A DNA stretch of 64,000 nt from positions 197,468-261,467 of the forward strand of contig CAJJDN010000027.1 of the NCBI GenBank assembly GCA_905182985.1, in the 5' to 3' direction. This document shows positions 25,051 to 37,828 of the stretch, one piece after another (the first letter of the stretch is position 1; every line of letters begins with the position of its first letter). The notes below the pieces were generated by a model. It ran no database searches. It was not told the origin of the DNA and saw only the letters and a list, made by a program, of their open reading frames with translations. Source of the stretch: Paramecium sonneborni. Lineage: Eukaryota > Ciliophora > Oligohymenophorea > Peniculida > Parameciidae. Position numbers and translations under genes: made by a program.

Positions 25051-26507
25051 TCAGCTTTGATTTTGATATTATACTCTACTCACTTATTGATTTTTTTATT
25101 ATTATTATTGGTATTATTATTATTATAATTATTATTAATATTATTATTACTGAGCTTGTGGCCCTTAATGATATTATTATTATAGAAATAGAGGTTAAGG
25201 TAATAAATTTTTCTATTGCTAATTATTTGAAAATTATTATTATATACATGGTGTTTATGGAATTTAATTTTACTATTGTAAATTAGTTTACGGTAATTAA
25301 TTATATGAGATTGTATGGCATAAATTTTAACGATTATTCATAGGAGTAGGAAGAACTCTTTAAAATTAGAGCTAATTTTAGTCGAGTTTTTATTTCATAA
25401 AATCTTATTTCTTCAATCCAAAAGAATTCTAAACTTAAGCTAAATTATTAACAGCATTATATTCTCTAACCTATGACTATGAAAACTATAAATTTAAATG
25501 ATTAAAATTTTCTGTTAAAGAAGAATCAAAAGTAGATTAATGCATACTTTCTCCTCTTTACTCTTTAGTTTAAGAGATTGGCAAATTATACGAAAAAAAT
25601 TCATTAGTTTAATTAATTGCTAATTTATTCAAATTCTCCCAACTAATTCTTTATTTTGGATCATGAACTATTAATTAATCTAATAAATCTAAAATTCGAT
25701 CTTAAATGTTAATCTAGATAGAATAGATAAATTACATTAAGGTTATTTTCCTACAGATATTTTTTGAAACTCTGCTTTTTTAGTGATTCAAAAAATTCTT
25801 TTTATTACCGAAGATTTTTAAATAAACTCCTTTCTGAAGTAGATTCATACAATATTATACCAAACTAACTTATAAAATAATTTTACTGAAAAAATATCAG
25901 ATTCATAATTATAATTGCCAGTTTAGGATAACATTTCTGGAGATGAATAGTTTTAAGTGCCTATACCATATGTATTTATTCTGTCTGTTTATTAATCTAA
26001 TATTTTACTTATTCCAAAGTCAGAAATCTTATATAGTTATATGAATACTTTAAAAGTGCTTTTGTTTTGAAAATATTTTATTAGAATATTTTCTGGTTTC
26101 AAATCTCTGTGAATTACATTAATTTTCATTAATTGAAGATATCCACTGCTTATTTACTTTATAAATTATAAAAAATCAATTGTTAACATAGTTTTACCTT
26201 GTTTCATAAAATCAAGAAGAGTTTCATCACATTTTTCAGCAAACTAATAAATAGAATCTTCCTCTTCTTTATAATCATATATAGTTAAGAGATTTTCATG
26301 TCTTTACCATTTTAATTATTCTATAACTTTTATTTCTTCTTCAAACTGCTTTAAATAATAAGTGTTATTTAATTATTTTTTATCAATCACTCTTGCACAA
26401 CAAACTTGATTTGTGTCGGTGTTAAGACATTCAAATATTTATGCTTAGCTCCCTTCATTTATCTTTTTATTAAGATTAATCTCATAACATCCAAGAACCT
26501 TTATCAT
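25051..26507 (-). CDS. Ser/Thr protein kinase with Gln-rich C-terminal tail
   Basis: Starts MIKVLGCYEINLNKKINEG. Kinase motifs: a Gly-poor P-loop (INEGSQAQIFE), CCARVIDKK at the VAIK position, NVIHRDLKPENILI, ISDFGISK, GTQNYSSPEML, a YESDIFSFGIILYES helix-F region and DPKQRISW. Introns of 21 nt (26028-26048, in frame, no TGA), 22 and 22 nt. The lysine that normally binds ATP is Arg here (CARVI). After the kinase domain the tail becomes Gln-rich, ending in runs of Gln encoded by the (TAA)n sequence that appears as TTATTATTA on the plus strand. It most resembles ciliate CAMK/ULK-like kinases; the substrate is unknown. Confidence 0.85.
25082..25190. repeat. TTA-rich low-complexity DNA coding poly-Gln on the minus strand
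   Basis: Near-perfect TTA triplets with scattered interruptions. Read on the minus strand in the kinase frame they are TAA/TAG/CAA codons, so Gln runs broken by Tyr, Leu and Gly-Pro. It looks like intergenic satellite but is coding under the ciliate code. Confidence 0.8.
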
Positions 26508-27229
26508 TATTGATAATTTAAATATAGTCTTTTGAATTTAATCTAACAGCTTTAAATTTTAAAATTTTGGAACTATGTGATAGAATTACACAATTTTTAT
26601 AATTTTTATAAAACAATTATACAACTATTTATTCATAAAAGCTATTTATAGAGTAGTATCACACAAATTTAAAACTTTGAGAAGATAAACTTATGATGAA
26701 ATTCAATATTCCTAATAAATTTTTAATTCTTACATTTTATAGATTAATATAATTAATTTGACATTAGATAAATTTTGCTTTATTCTAATTTTGGATGTTA
26801 CTCAAATATAATTACAATTATATTAGTTTATATATACTTTATTTTCTTAAGAATTATAATTATCATAATAGCTATCTTTTATAATATTTTTATTTATTCT
26901 TTAAATTTTAAGGAAATAAATGATAGGCTTAAAAAATTATCAAAATATCCTAATTATTATTAAGCCATTTTAATTAATTCATTATAATTAGGTTCTAGTC
27001 AGTCTCGTATGATGATTTCAAATAAAAGAAAAATTAAATTTATTTTATTTCTTTGAATGCCATTCCATGTAATTCTAATATTTCAGATTTTCAAATAATC
27101 AAGCATACCTATTTTTAATGAGCTTTAAAATTTGACTTAACCAACATTAAACTAAGAATGAAAAGTGAAAATTTAAATTTAATAATTTGAAAAACAAATT
27201 TTTTAAGCCAATTTTAGATTAAAAAAATT
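26508..27229. other. intergenic or weak plus-strand membrane ORF
   Basis: Between the kinase start and the 3' end of the FYVE gene. The plus strand is open from about 26740 to TGA near 27055 and reads as a hydrophobic stretch followed by RLKKLSKYPNYYQAILINS and SQSRMMISNKRKIKF; no ATG was found. It could be a short membrane protein missing its first exon, or chance. The part from 26834 recurs after the N at 27972. Confidence 0.33.
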
Positions 27230-29110
27230 TCATATTAAATATTTATCCTTAGCAATATTTGCATTTTTGGCTATTCTAACTAATTTCTGGCAATATTTAT
27301 AAGTTTTTGCTTGAATCTGTCTGGCTTTCCCTAAACAACAAATTTTAAAATTAAATTTAAATTCAGCATTATTAATAATTTTATAAATCTCATCTAAAAA
27401 TTAAGAAGAATAATATTTTGTTTATATCTATGAATTGCAATATTAACTATTAAAGCTATTTCTCAATTAAAGATTTATTAAAAATGTCCAATATTTCTGT
27501 ATTTTCAAAAATATTTTTTATTTCAATATTTAAAGACTTGATAATTTCAATACGTAATACTTAAAAAATAAAGCATTTTATTGGGTTTAAAGCTTCTCTC
27601 ATATTTAGTTTTATCCTTATTAAATTGAGAATAGTTTTAAAACAATATTTCTTTTTGAGATTCTTATTGTGTTTGCTAAATAAATTATAGAGTTAAAAAT
27701 AATCTAATACAATCAGAATAATATATTTGATAATTTATAAATTTATCACATAATTTAACATTCTTCTTATTTTTTATTATCTGTTGTGTTTATTGTTTTT
27801 TCTTTATCATTTTAACCTTCCTATACCTTTATTGAAGCATCTAATCTTACTGATGATTGTTAAGATTAGAGTGAATGAGGATAATGATGAATAAGCTTTT
27901 TATCTGTATAGCTTTCAACCTTATCTAAAAGTATTCTCATAGCTTTTTCATGTTAAGCACTCTAATACTATNATACTTTATTTTCTTAAGAATTATAATT
28001 ATCATAATAGCTATCTTTTATAATATTTTTATTTATTCTTTAAATTTTAAGGAAATAAATGATAGGCTTAAAAAATTATCAAAATATCCTAATTATTATT
28101 AAGCCATTTTAATTAATTCATTATAATTAGGTTCTAGTCAGTCTCGTATGATGATTTCAAATAAAAGAAAAATTAAATTTATTTTATTTCTTTGAATGCC
28201 ATTCCATGTAATTCTAATATTTCAGATTTTCAAATAATCAAGCATACCTATTTTTAATGAGCTTTAAAATTTGACTTAACCAACATTAAACTAAGAATGA
28301 AAAGTGAAAATTTAAATTTAATAATTTGAAAAACAAATTTTTTAAGCCAATTTTAGATTAAAAAAATTTCATATTAAATATTTATCCTTAGCAATATTTG
28401 CATTTTTGGCTATTCTAACTAATTTCTGGCAATATTTATAAGTTTTTGCTTGAATCTGTCTGGCTTTCCCTAAACAACAAATTTTAAAATTAAATTTAAA
28501 TTCAGCATTATTAATAATTTTATAAATCTCATCTAAAAATTAAGAAGAATAATATTTTGTTTATATCTATGAATTGCAATATTAACTATTAAAGCTATTT
28601 CTCAATTAAAGATTTATTAAAAATGTCCAATATTTCTGTATTTTCAAAAATATTTTTTATTTCAATATTTAAAGACTTGATAATTTCAATACGTAATACT
28701 TAAAAAATAAAGCATTTTATTGGGTTTAAAGCTTCTCTCATATTTAGTTTTATCCTTATTAAATTGAGAATAGTTTTAAAACAATATTTCTTTTTGAGAT
28801 TCTTATTGTGTTTGCTAAATAAATTATAGAGTTAAAAATAATCTAATACAATCAGAATAATATATTTGATAATTTATAAATTTATCACATAATTTAACAT
28901 TCTTCTTATTTTTTATTATCTGTTGTGTTTATTGTTTTTTCTTTATCATTTTAACCTTCCTATACCTTTATTGAAGCATCTAATCTTACTGATGATTGTT
29001 AAGATTAGAGTGAATGAGGATAATGATGAATAAGCTTTTTATCTGTATAGCTTTCAACCTTATCTAAAAGTATTCTCATAGCTTTTTCATGTTAAGCACT
29101 CTAATACTAT
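26834..29110. repeat. identical 1,138-base block on both sides of a single N (27972)
   Basis: Bases 26834-27971 recur as 27973-29110 (offset 1,139). The FYVE gene is cut at the N in the first copy and intact through the second. Same artefact signature as at 7580, 11189 and 17207. Confidence 0.92.
27230..27971 (-). CDS. FYVE/coiled-coil gene, duplicate 3' fragment
   Basis: Copy of the last ~740 bases of the gene that ends at 28369, from the N to the stop: VESYTDKKLIHHYPHSLQ, KLCDKFINYQIYYSDCIRLF and ending VRIAKNANIAKDKYLI. It has no start of its own. Most likely an assembly duplicate. Confidence 0.6.
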
Positions 29111-31528
29111 AAAATATAGATTACTTCTTTGTATAATTTATTTAATTATTCTCTTTTTAATAATTGATCTATGCTTCTGAATTAGATTTCTTTAATTAAA
29201 TCATCAATTTTTTTAAATAATTAGATAGCTAGTTATTCTTTTTCCTTATCATCATTTTCTTTAAGAGCCTCAAAGGTTTCAAATTATCTTTATAAATCTC
29301 TATTTTTAAATTCTTAAGAGATTTTTTCTTACTCTTCATTTAAATATTTTTGTTTTTCATATTCTTCTTATAATAATTTGATGATCTTCTTTTATTCTTC
29401 ACATAATTCTTAAAATTCTTTTAAATCTTTTTTCAACTTCTCATTTTCAGTCATTAATTTGTCATTCCTACCATAAACAATTTCCAAACTTTCATTCATT
29501 TTTTTATATTAAGTTTCCAATTTTTCTCTATTGATTTACAAATTTCTTTAATTGATTTATTTTTCATCTAATAATTATTGTTCTAAGGATGTAATAGATA
29601 ATTAAAGTGTGTTTATTGTAAATTGTGATTCTTATTAATATCTTTTGAAACGAACTGACTCTAGTTAAAATTCTCCAGTAGTCAATTTCATTTCATCATA
29701 TTACTCTTTTAATTCTTCTAAAGCTTTTTCAGTTCTTTACAGTTTTTCTTGTAGCATTTCATAAGATAATTTATTATCTATTTATGTTCTTGATCTTGTA
29801 CTTGTTCTTGATCTTCCTAAGTTTGAATCTAATTCATATTGTAAATTATGATTTTCAAAAGCTAAATCAGCTAAAGTCTTACTATTTTCTCTTACATTAC
29901 TTTGTAGCTTTCTGATTTCGGTATTTTTACTAGCTAATTAATTAAGAGAACTCTACAATTCTTCTTCAACACCTTTGTATTTTGCTCTTAATTCCTAAAT
30001 TTGTGCTTATAAAAGTGCAATAAATTTAGATTAATCACTTCCACCAGAATAAGTTTGATCTGTTTAAATATTTTATGGCAAATTTTAGAGATCAAATAAT
30101 TCAGATTTGATTTTTGCCATTTCATTTTTTAATGATTAAATTTATTAATTTTATTATTAACTTTCTGCTAATGTTATTTAATAGATTTTGTTTTGTTCTT
30201 CAATCTATTTTTACAAACTTTTTTTTTCATTCTCCAAAATTTCATATTTATATTATAATTCTTTATATTGATCACTTGATAATATTTTATTTTATAAATA
30301 TTTATCATCAAGAATAAAATTTGCTTTTTATTCTTCTTATATAAATTATTTAATTATTTTATCTTAAATTTTCTAATCTACAACTTCAAACATTTTTAAA
30401 GATTCTTATAATTCTCTGAATTCAACATTTCTTAAAATTTTTACTGCCAATTTCTCATATGAAACATCAGCATACTTTTTAATTTCTTCAATTCTCAAAG
30501 AACAAATAGCTGTTAATGCTTTAGAGAATTCTAAAAAATTACCAACCTTAATACAATTATCAATTATTAGAAAAGTATTTTCAAAAGTTAGAGAATTAAT
30601 AGATAAAGTTAAAGCTAACTTTTAAAAATCATGTTTTAAATAAGATTATATTTTTTGAACATCTGAAGATTGTAGATGGAATACAGAATCTAATAGAGAT
30701 AAAATGAGCTTTGAATATTTTTTAATGTCATAATCGTTTGATTTAAGAAAAGTATAGTAAAGTTCTCTTGGATATACTAATTCATAGAAATAGGATAGAC
30801 ACATAAAAGCTAATGGTTCTGAAGCAAAACTTAAAAAGTATTATACTACAAGTATAAATTCATCATCAAATCCAAATTTGGGCTAATTCCAATATAGATT
30901 TACTTACATGTTTATTAAGAAATGCTTTAATAATATTGCAAATGGCATTCTATATTGATGTGGCATCTTTCTTCTAAGTTATATGATGATAAAATTCCTG
31001 AAATGAATAATTATATGCATCACAATAATCAACAAGTTTATTGTACATATTATTAATAGCATTTTTATATTTAGTGAATGTCATGCTTTCCGAAGCATCC
31101 TAATTCATAAATTTATATTCAAATTGGGGATCATTTAAATTATCATAATAATCTTTTACAATTTCTTCATAATTCTTTTTATTATTCATTTATTTTAGCC
31201 ATTTTTCACATAATGTGTCTTTACCAAATGCAAGACTATTTTATTATATAAATTATCTCATCCTTTTAGATTCTTCATGACATAAATTACATTATCTATG
31301 AGGTTTTTAATCAATACTTGCAGCAGATTTATATAAACTAATTTTATAGATTATTTCTTTATTTTATGAACATGAGTAACAAACAGCTCTTTTACATCTC
31401 TTACATTAATGTTCTTTCTAAAGCACACTAAAGTCCTTTTAGCATATTTCACAAGCCTTCTTTTTACCTCTAATATCCTAAATGTTTATTTAGAAGAATG
31501 CTTTTTTAAGTGTAAATTATTTATTCAT
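28369..31528 (-). CDS. FYVE-type zinc finger plus long coiled-coil protein
   Basis: About 1,000 residues. The N-terminus (MNKQFTLKKAFFQINIQDIR) leads into a zinc finger with eight Cys/His positions: CEICQKDF, KEHQCKRCKRAVCYSCS and HRQCNLC, matching the C-x2-C / RHHCRxCG pattern of FYVE domains, which bind PI3P on endosomes. A helical region (FILVVQYFLSFASEPLAF, LYYTFLKSNDYDIKKYSKLI) precedes a coiled coil of more than 500 residues (LQKQIEEQNKIYQITLAESQ, ENEKLKKDLKEFQELCEEQK). Introns include 25-nt ones at the GTAAGT site (near 30885-30910) and near 29000. The last junction (about 28690) needs a 17-nt intron or another unrecognised break, so the final ~130 residues are less certain. An endosomal tethering role is inferred. 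Confidence 0.76.
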
Positions 31529-31948
31529 ATTACTAAAAAAATTACATATAAAAATATATTAGATCTGACTATTTAGATATAACTATTTTGACAATTACTT
31601 TATAAATGAATTCTAGACATGTATAACATTGATGGATTTAATAGGTCAATAATGATTCAAGCTTTTAAGTTAAATTTATCAACCTTTTTAAAATAGATAT
31701 ATAATTCCTTTAACAAATTTAATAACTTAATTTTTGAGACTTTATATATTATCTTTAAAGTATACTTTAATGTCTATTAAAATGAAATATTTAAATTGAT
31801 CATAATGTATAAGATTGAAAATGAAAAGTAATTTTAGATTTTGAAAAAATTGAACAAAAAAACATAACATAAATCATTTATAAGAATTACAATAGTGATT
31901 AAATTTCAATAATTCTTATAATTTATTTTTTACAAAACAAAAATAATA
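31529..31948. other. intergenic, nothing recognised
   Basis: Promoter space between the divergent FYVE gene and the RING gene. AT-rich, with no RNA gene or repeat recognised. Confidence 0.45.
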
Positions 31949-32419
31949 ATGAAGGAACAAGATTAAAGACAAACTAGATTTTAATCCAAGGCTTAATAAT
32001 GTGGGATATGTTATAATGCGATTGAGAATTAAGTAAAAGATGTTTGAAGGTTTAGGGAATTCTGGATAGCTGCAATCACTCTTTTTGTTCAGATTGTATT
32101 AAAAAATGGTCAACTGTATGTAACCTTAATAATTTTAGATTGAAAACACATGTCCACTATGCAAATAGAAATTCACTTAAATAGAATCCAAATGGAATAG
32201 AGTATATTTTCAAATTTATACAGGTTCATTACAAAAGTCATAAGATATCAAAGCGAAAATGTAAATAAAACAAGTATCTATCAATCTAATTGTAGAATTT
32301 ATGTTAAAGATAAAAGTCAGTCACAAAAAGAGGATTAATTTAATGTTTTACTTGAACTATTAATAGAGTTCATTCTTGCTGATAGTATAAATATTATTAA
32401 GCCATTAGTAAATGATTGA
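31949..32419 (+). CDS. RING-finger protein (putative E3 ubiquitin ligase)
   Basis: Starts MKEQDQRQTRFQSKAQQ. After a 23-nt intron the C3HC4 RING is complete: CGICYNAIENQGILDSC, NHSFCSDCIKKWS and, past a second 23-nt intron, ENTCPLCKQKF. A third intron of about 35 nt leads to KDKSQSQKEDQFNVLLELLI and the end ADSINIIKPLVND. The spacing is like RING domains of the PHRF1/Topors group. It is about 130 aa; RING proteins of this size usually act as E3 ligases. The end lies 52 bases from the convergent MAP kinase. Confidence 0.82.
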
Positions 32420-32471
32420 AGATGATTGAAAACCTTTAAATTTTGTATATTATATATATCTTTATTTAACA

Positions 32472-33920
32472 TCATATTGGATAATCATCGTCAGCTTCAG
32501 GATCTATAATTTTAGCACTTTCCCCTTTCATAATATGACTGATAACACTCTAATTATTGGAAATTTTTTCTTCATATGTCTTTTTAAAATCTGGATAATG
32601 ATACAATAGAATCTCTTCATAAATCATATCTATTAAAAATATTTATAATTTTACCTTTAAGCTATTCATTTGTAAATTCATACATTTCAAACTCGAATTC
32701 CATGTTAGATACAGGAGATCTGGTGGGCTATTGAAATAGATAAAGAATCTACCTCATCACTTGGATTATGGAGCTCCTTTAAATAAGGATGTTTAAGAGC
32801 TTCAGCTGCAGTGATTCTCTTCTTATAATCAATTTCTAATAGTTTCTCTAATAAATCATATCCTTCAGGTGGTAATCCTTTTACTACTCTATCCCAAGGA
32901 ACTTTATCTAAAGATCCCAATTCTTAAACAAGTTCAACTAATTTTTATGATACAAATGTATCTTAAACTTACATTATCTTAGTCTTAGAAGGTGTTCCAA
33001 CAGTTTCAAATATCATTTTAATTTATTATTTTGCTAATCATTTATTAATACAATTATTCTTACAATTCTATCCTCTCCATAAAGTCTTTCCTCTTACTAT
33101 TTCTGCAAAAATACATCCAACACTCCAAATATCTACTGCTTATGTATATGTTTTAAGTCCTAACAATAATTCTGGTGCTCTATAATATCTAGTTTCAACA
33201 TAATCTGTCATAATATTAGGATTTTATTATTGTGATTTAGTTGTCTATAACAATGCTCTAGACAAACCAAAATCACAAACTTTTAACATACAATCTTATT
33301 TATTTAATAATAAATTTGTTGGTTTCTATTTTTTAAGTCTCATTAATATACCAAATCTCGATGTAAAATATTTGCAGAATGCATGTATTTCAGTGCTCTA
33401 AGAATCTGGTATAAAAAGAGTTTAAAATGATCTTAATTCAATTTAGCATGTTCTTTATCAATAACACGCTTCAAATCTGTATCTAATAACTCTGTAACAC
33501 AATATCTATTCATTAAAATCTATATATTTACATATCATAAAAATTCTTTCTGGATTTTGGTAGCTATATTGTTATGAGATTTACTATCTAAAATGTTTGT
33601 TTTATTGTTTACATTTTCATGTTTTAAATTTCTTAAGATTTTTAACTCTCGAAGAGTTCTTTTAGCATAAAATCTATGCTCAAAAGTTCTCTCTATTTTT
33701 TTAATTGCTACCATTTTTTATTCTGGTTATGTTGCTTTTGTATCTTCACAACCAATAACAATACCGTATGCTCCACTTCCCACTGAAAAATATTTATTAA
33801 TTTACATTATTATGTTGGCTTATATCTCTTCTCAATAATAAATTCTGATTCATCAACTTTAAAAACATTGGCAGAATATGCTTTTTATGCATATTGATCG
33901 TAATTATAATTTGAATCCAT
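32472..33920 (-). CDS. mitogen-activated protein kinase, TDY type
   Basis: Start ATG 33920 (MDSNYNYDQYAQKAYSANVF). Motifs: LGSGAYGIVIGCED P-loop, MVAIKKIERTFEH, LHRDLKPTNLLLN, VCDFGLSRAL, activation loop MTDYVETRYYRAPELLL and WSVGCIFAEI. The CMGC insert holds PWDRVVKGLPPEGYDLLEKL, and the C-terminal MAPK extension FEFEMYEFTNEQLKD is followed by EEILLYHYPDF. About seven introns of 23-30 nt. TDY in place of TEY is known in protist and plant MAPKs. The frame upstream of the ATG stays open for ~130 bases (IETDKNKKKQTDEVLINQQ), so a longer N-terminus or an overlap with the next gene is possible. Confidence 0.9.
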
Positions 33921-34078
33921 GAATTAATTTATTAATATAATAAAATATATCTCAATCCAATAACTTTATTGATAATCCTACTAATTTATCAATACTTCAT
34001 CAGTTTATTTCTTTTTATTTTTATCAGTTTCAATTATCTAATCGATAAATTTTATACTGTTAAGTTCTAACTACTATG

Positions 34079-34851
34079 TCAAACCCTTCCTTTTATTTGG
34101 TGATCAGTTACTTTAACTTCTTAATTTACTTCATCTCCTTTAAAAAATTCTTGAATTATTTTTGTAGCTTTAGATTTTTTTAGAATCTCTTTCAATTAAG
34201 TTTTTTTGAATTTTCTTGTTATTTACATTAATTATTAATTAATTAATTAAAAAAATTACCTTCAACTTCTATTAAAGAACCTTCACTTTTTTATTAATTC
34301 AGATATCAATTTAACTCCTCTTCTTAATTTTTATGATATATTATTAAATATTCATTTTATAAACCTTACTTTGTTATAAGTTTCATAATTAATGATATAT
34401 ATTGTTATTATGTCATTAATATTAATATCAAATTTATTTGTAAAACCAAGAATTTTTAATTTAAAATTATTTAGAAGAATATATCTCTTACGATCTTACT
34501 AATTGTAATTTTGTATTCTAATATATCATGAACTGTTTTGAGTAGATCATTTTTTCTATTTTAAGCTATAAAAATCTACTTTTTGATATCATTAAACTAG
34601 AATCTGTTGATCAAAAAAATTTTAATTACAGAATAAACTTAGTTTATTCTGAAATTAAATCTAAATATATCTCAGCTAATTTCTCACTGTTTTTATGGTT
34701 TTCCAACAGTTATAGAATTTTGAACAGACATGCTATTCTTTTATTTAATAAGAGCCTATATTTATTGGGTATATCTTTGAATATTATTACTACTTAAATT
34801 TTATTTCTCAATTTTTCCTTTTTTACTTTTAAATTGAAATAAATTCAACAT
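34079..34851 (-). CDS. hypothetical multi-exon gene, structure unresolved
   Basis: Several coding-looking pieces on the minus strand: MLNLFQFKSKKGKIEKQN near 34850, SMSVQNSITVGKPQKQ, ENHKNSEKLAEIYLDLISEQ (other frame, same stretch), NRKNDLLKTVHDILEYK, KLKILGFTNKFDININD and a C-terminal KATKIIQEFFKGDEVNQEVK ending in TGA at 34079. The joins between them could not be fixed: two frames look coding across 34650-34780. No family recognised. Treat the span as a gene with unknown exon boundaries. Confidence 0.38.
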
Positions 34852-35568
34852 TTATTTTGATTATTGATTAGACTATCTTTTTTAAAGAAAAATTAAATTC
34901 TTGTAAATTCTTTATTGTACCAATTTAATTTAATTAATATTATTTTGATTGTTTGGTTATGTATGTATAGTATTTTAGAATATATATACATACATTTAAA
35001 TATTCAATTAATTCCTATATATTCACAGAAAGATTTTAAAAGTTCAAATCCTATAGTATAAAATGACTAAACTCCGAAAATTTTCTATTGGAAATACTAA
35101 TTATTGATAAGATTGAAAGATAAATAAGATTAAAATTAATTTTTTAAATTTTATTTTTTTTACGCAATCAATTATTAGATTCAAATATACCTTGATTTCT
35201 TGTATATAATATGCATTTATTTTATAGCATATCATCTTTATTTAACTTTAATACTCAATCGATAGGGAATATGCTTAACTCAAATAGATTCCTATTAAGT
35301 GCAATAAAAGATTATTTCTCATTAGTAATAACAATTATATATAGAAATCTTTATAGGTATAACAGTTTTTAAAAAAATCTGAATGGTAATAAAAATGTTT
35401 TGGTAGTTGTGTGTTGTTGATTTTGTTTATGAATAGTGAAAAATAATTTTTAATTAATTCTATTAAAGGAAATTTTTAGATGTAAGTTATTGATTTTAGA
35501 TCTATGAATATCTATAGAAGAAATAATTTTATAAAGAGAAAATTTAATTAAAATAATAATGTAAAATA
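34852..35568. other. intergenic, AT-rich, nothing recognised
   Basis: About 700 bases between divergent genes. It contains ATGTATGTATAG and an ATATATACATACAT stretch (about 34960-34996), which can fold on itself weakly. No tRNA, snRNA or ORF with support. Confidence 0.45.
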
Positions 35569-37785
35569 CAAATTGTATTTTGAAGCCGATTTCATCGCAA
35601 CCTTAGGTAGGAGTAATAAGGTATTAGATTTTAGAAACCTTTAAAACCATTGGCTGGAATGTAATAGAATCTAAATGAGCATTTGAATAATATAAAGAGC
35701 ATAATTCCTTATCAATTCGTAGATAAAAACAGTCCTCATATTACAATTTGTAAGATGAATAAATAAAGATGAGGTGGATTGACTCCAAAGATAACAGAGT
35801 AATCTTTAAGATTAGTATGTGCAGAATATGGAAATGTTGTGAGAATCTCTTTACGTGCATACTACAGAGATATATAAGCATAGATAGTGGCAAATGTTAC
35901 CTATGAAAATGGATAGTAAGCATAATATGCATATATGGAATTACAAAAGAAGGTTGAAAATGGATTTCATTTTTAACTTTAGTAAAATTTTGAATTAAGT
36001 ATAAATAGTTATGGAGGTCCAAGTTAACAAAGTACATCTAAGATAGTAAAAATAAAATTGCCAAATCCACAAATAAGAGGAATAATTGATAAGTTGGCTA
36101 GATAAGTAGTAAAAGAAGGAGTGCAATTTGAATAGATGATAAAGTAGAGAGAAATAAATAATAATAAATATGCATTTTTATATTTGGTATGTATTTTATA
36201 AGTGAATGATGGTAGTAATCAGAAGAGAATGAGTATTATAAATGGAGAGTATATTCATTTTAGAATGGTGATGATGAGAAACAATGGAAATAAGAGCCAT
36301 ATTATTTTAATTTAAATGAGAGAATTTATATTCCACCTTCAATAGAGATTGAAGAAGCTCCATCATTTGCAAAGAAGGAACTTGAAAAAGCATAAAGTAA
36401 TTGTATATTGGTTATAAAAGTAACGAGTAAGAAAAATAAAACATAATATTAAGTATTGGAAGATTAAGATAGATTGATATTTAGTTAAATGATTAGAGAA
36501 TTAAATACTTAAAAGTAGAAATATATATATTAAGAATAGACATACAATAGGAAAGGCAATGGTATTCTGTATTGATCATTAGAACTGTGCAGCAGATCTG
36601 ATGTTAATTTTAGAAGAATCACTCCTTAATGATTCAACATGGTCAATGAAAGTAATTATATTTAATTATTAATAAAAGCTTGCTCGTTTGTATTTGATTT
36701 CAGATATTTTGAATAACTGTAGTCAGAATTTTAAGAGCTACATTTAATGGTGTTTACCAAAAATCTTTAGCAATTTAGATTAGTTATTACCTTATAAGGA
36801 AAAAGTAAAAGTATAATGATATAATAAAGATTTTAAAATTGTTGTAATGTTGGAGAGAGTAGAATTTGTTTGACCAAAAGTACTTGAAGGGATTAGAGTT
36901 GTCCTTTTTGATGAAAGAATAGTCAATCCAAATTGAGAGCATCTCCTCATAGATTTATAAAGTCGATGGTTATTTTATTGAAGGAAAAACTGGCTCATGT
37001 TGATGATGAGACACTTGATCGAATCTGCCGAATCAAAGGATTGTGTTCTTAGGGTCCTCGCGATACATTAATCCAACGTTTAGTTCAGCATAAGTTCTAT
37101 AACAGAGCCAACCCAGACGTTTCACTTGAGCAAGTGTCCAAATTAGTTCAAATTTATCGTTACATTGTTGATAAGGTATTTCTAATCTATACTATCATAT
37201 AATCAAAGGATTAATAAACTATTATTACATCTTAGAAGTAATCATTTACTACATAAATTCAAATGATGCAAGAGTTCCTTAAATTATTGTAGAAGAGGTT
37301 AATTTTATATTACCTTTAGATATAAAAACATTATCAATCCAGAGGGTGAGGAAATTGATGCTTTTGATGAAAGAATTTATGAATTTAATAAACACATAGA
37401 AATTTAAAGAGCTGAACGCAATCTTTATCTTAATATAGATGGAAAGGATCTAACAGAAGAAGATATTAGAACTATTGAAGATAAGAAAGTTTAAGTTATC
37501 ACTAATTATGAATTAACATATTTACAACCTAAACCTCCTTTGCCTCCTACACCAACTGATCCTATTGAAGTATTAATATTTATTATTATTTTAGATTGAA
37601 GTATAACAATTTAGAGATATACTCTTTTAAAGTTGTTTATATGATCCTTTTAAAATTGAGGAATTTGCTAAATCTAGAAAGGCACAATTAATAAAGGCTG
37701 ATCAAATAAAAAAAGAGAGAGAAAAATAATTATTAATAAAATAACAATAAGAATAGAGAGAAAGAGAGAGGGAAAGAGAAAAGGA

Positions 37786-37828
<43 letters not shown>

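Noticed and set aside
25082..25190. TTA satellite DNA or telomere-like repeat
   Set aside because: It is in frame with the kinase and codes Gln on the minus strand; no GGGTTT/GGGGTT telomere units occur in the window.
35030..35060. tRNA-like T-loop (GTTCAAATCC)
   Set aside because: The flanking bases do not form a T stem, and no acceptor stem or D arm could be found.
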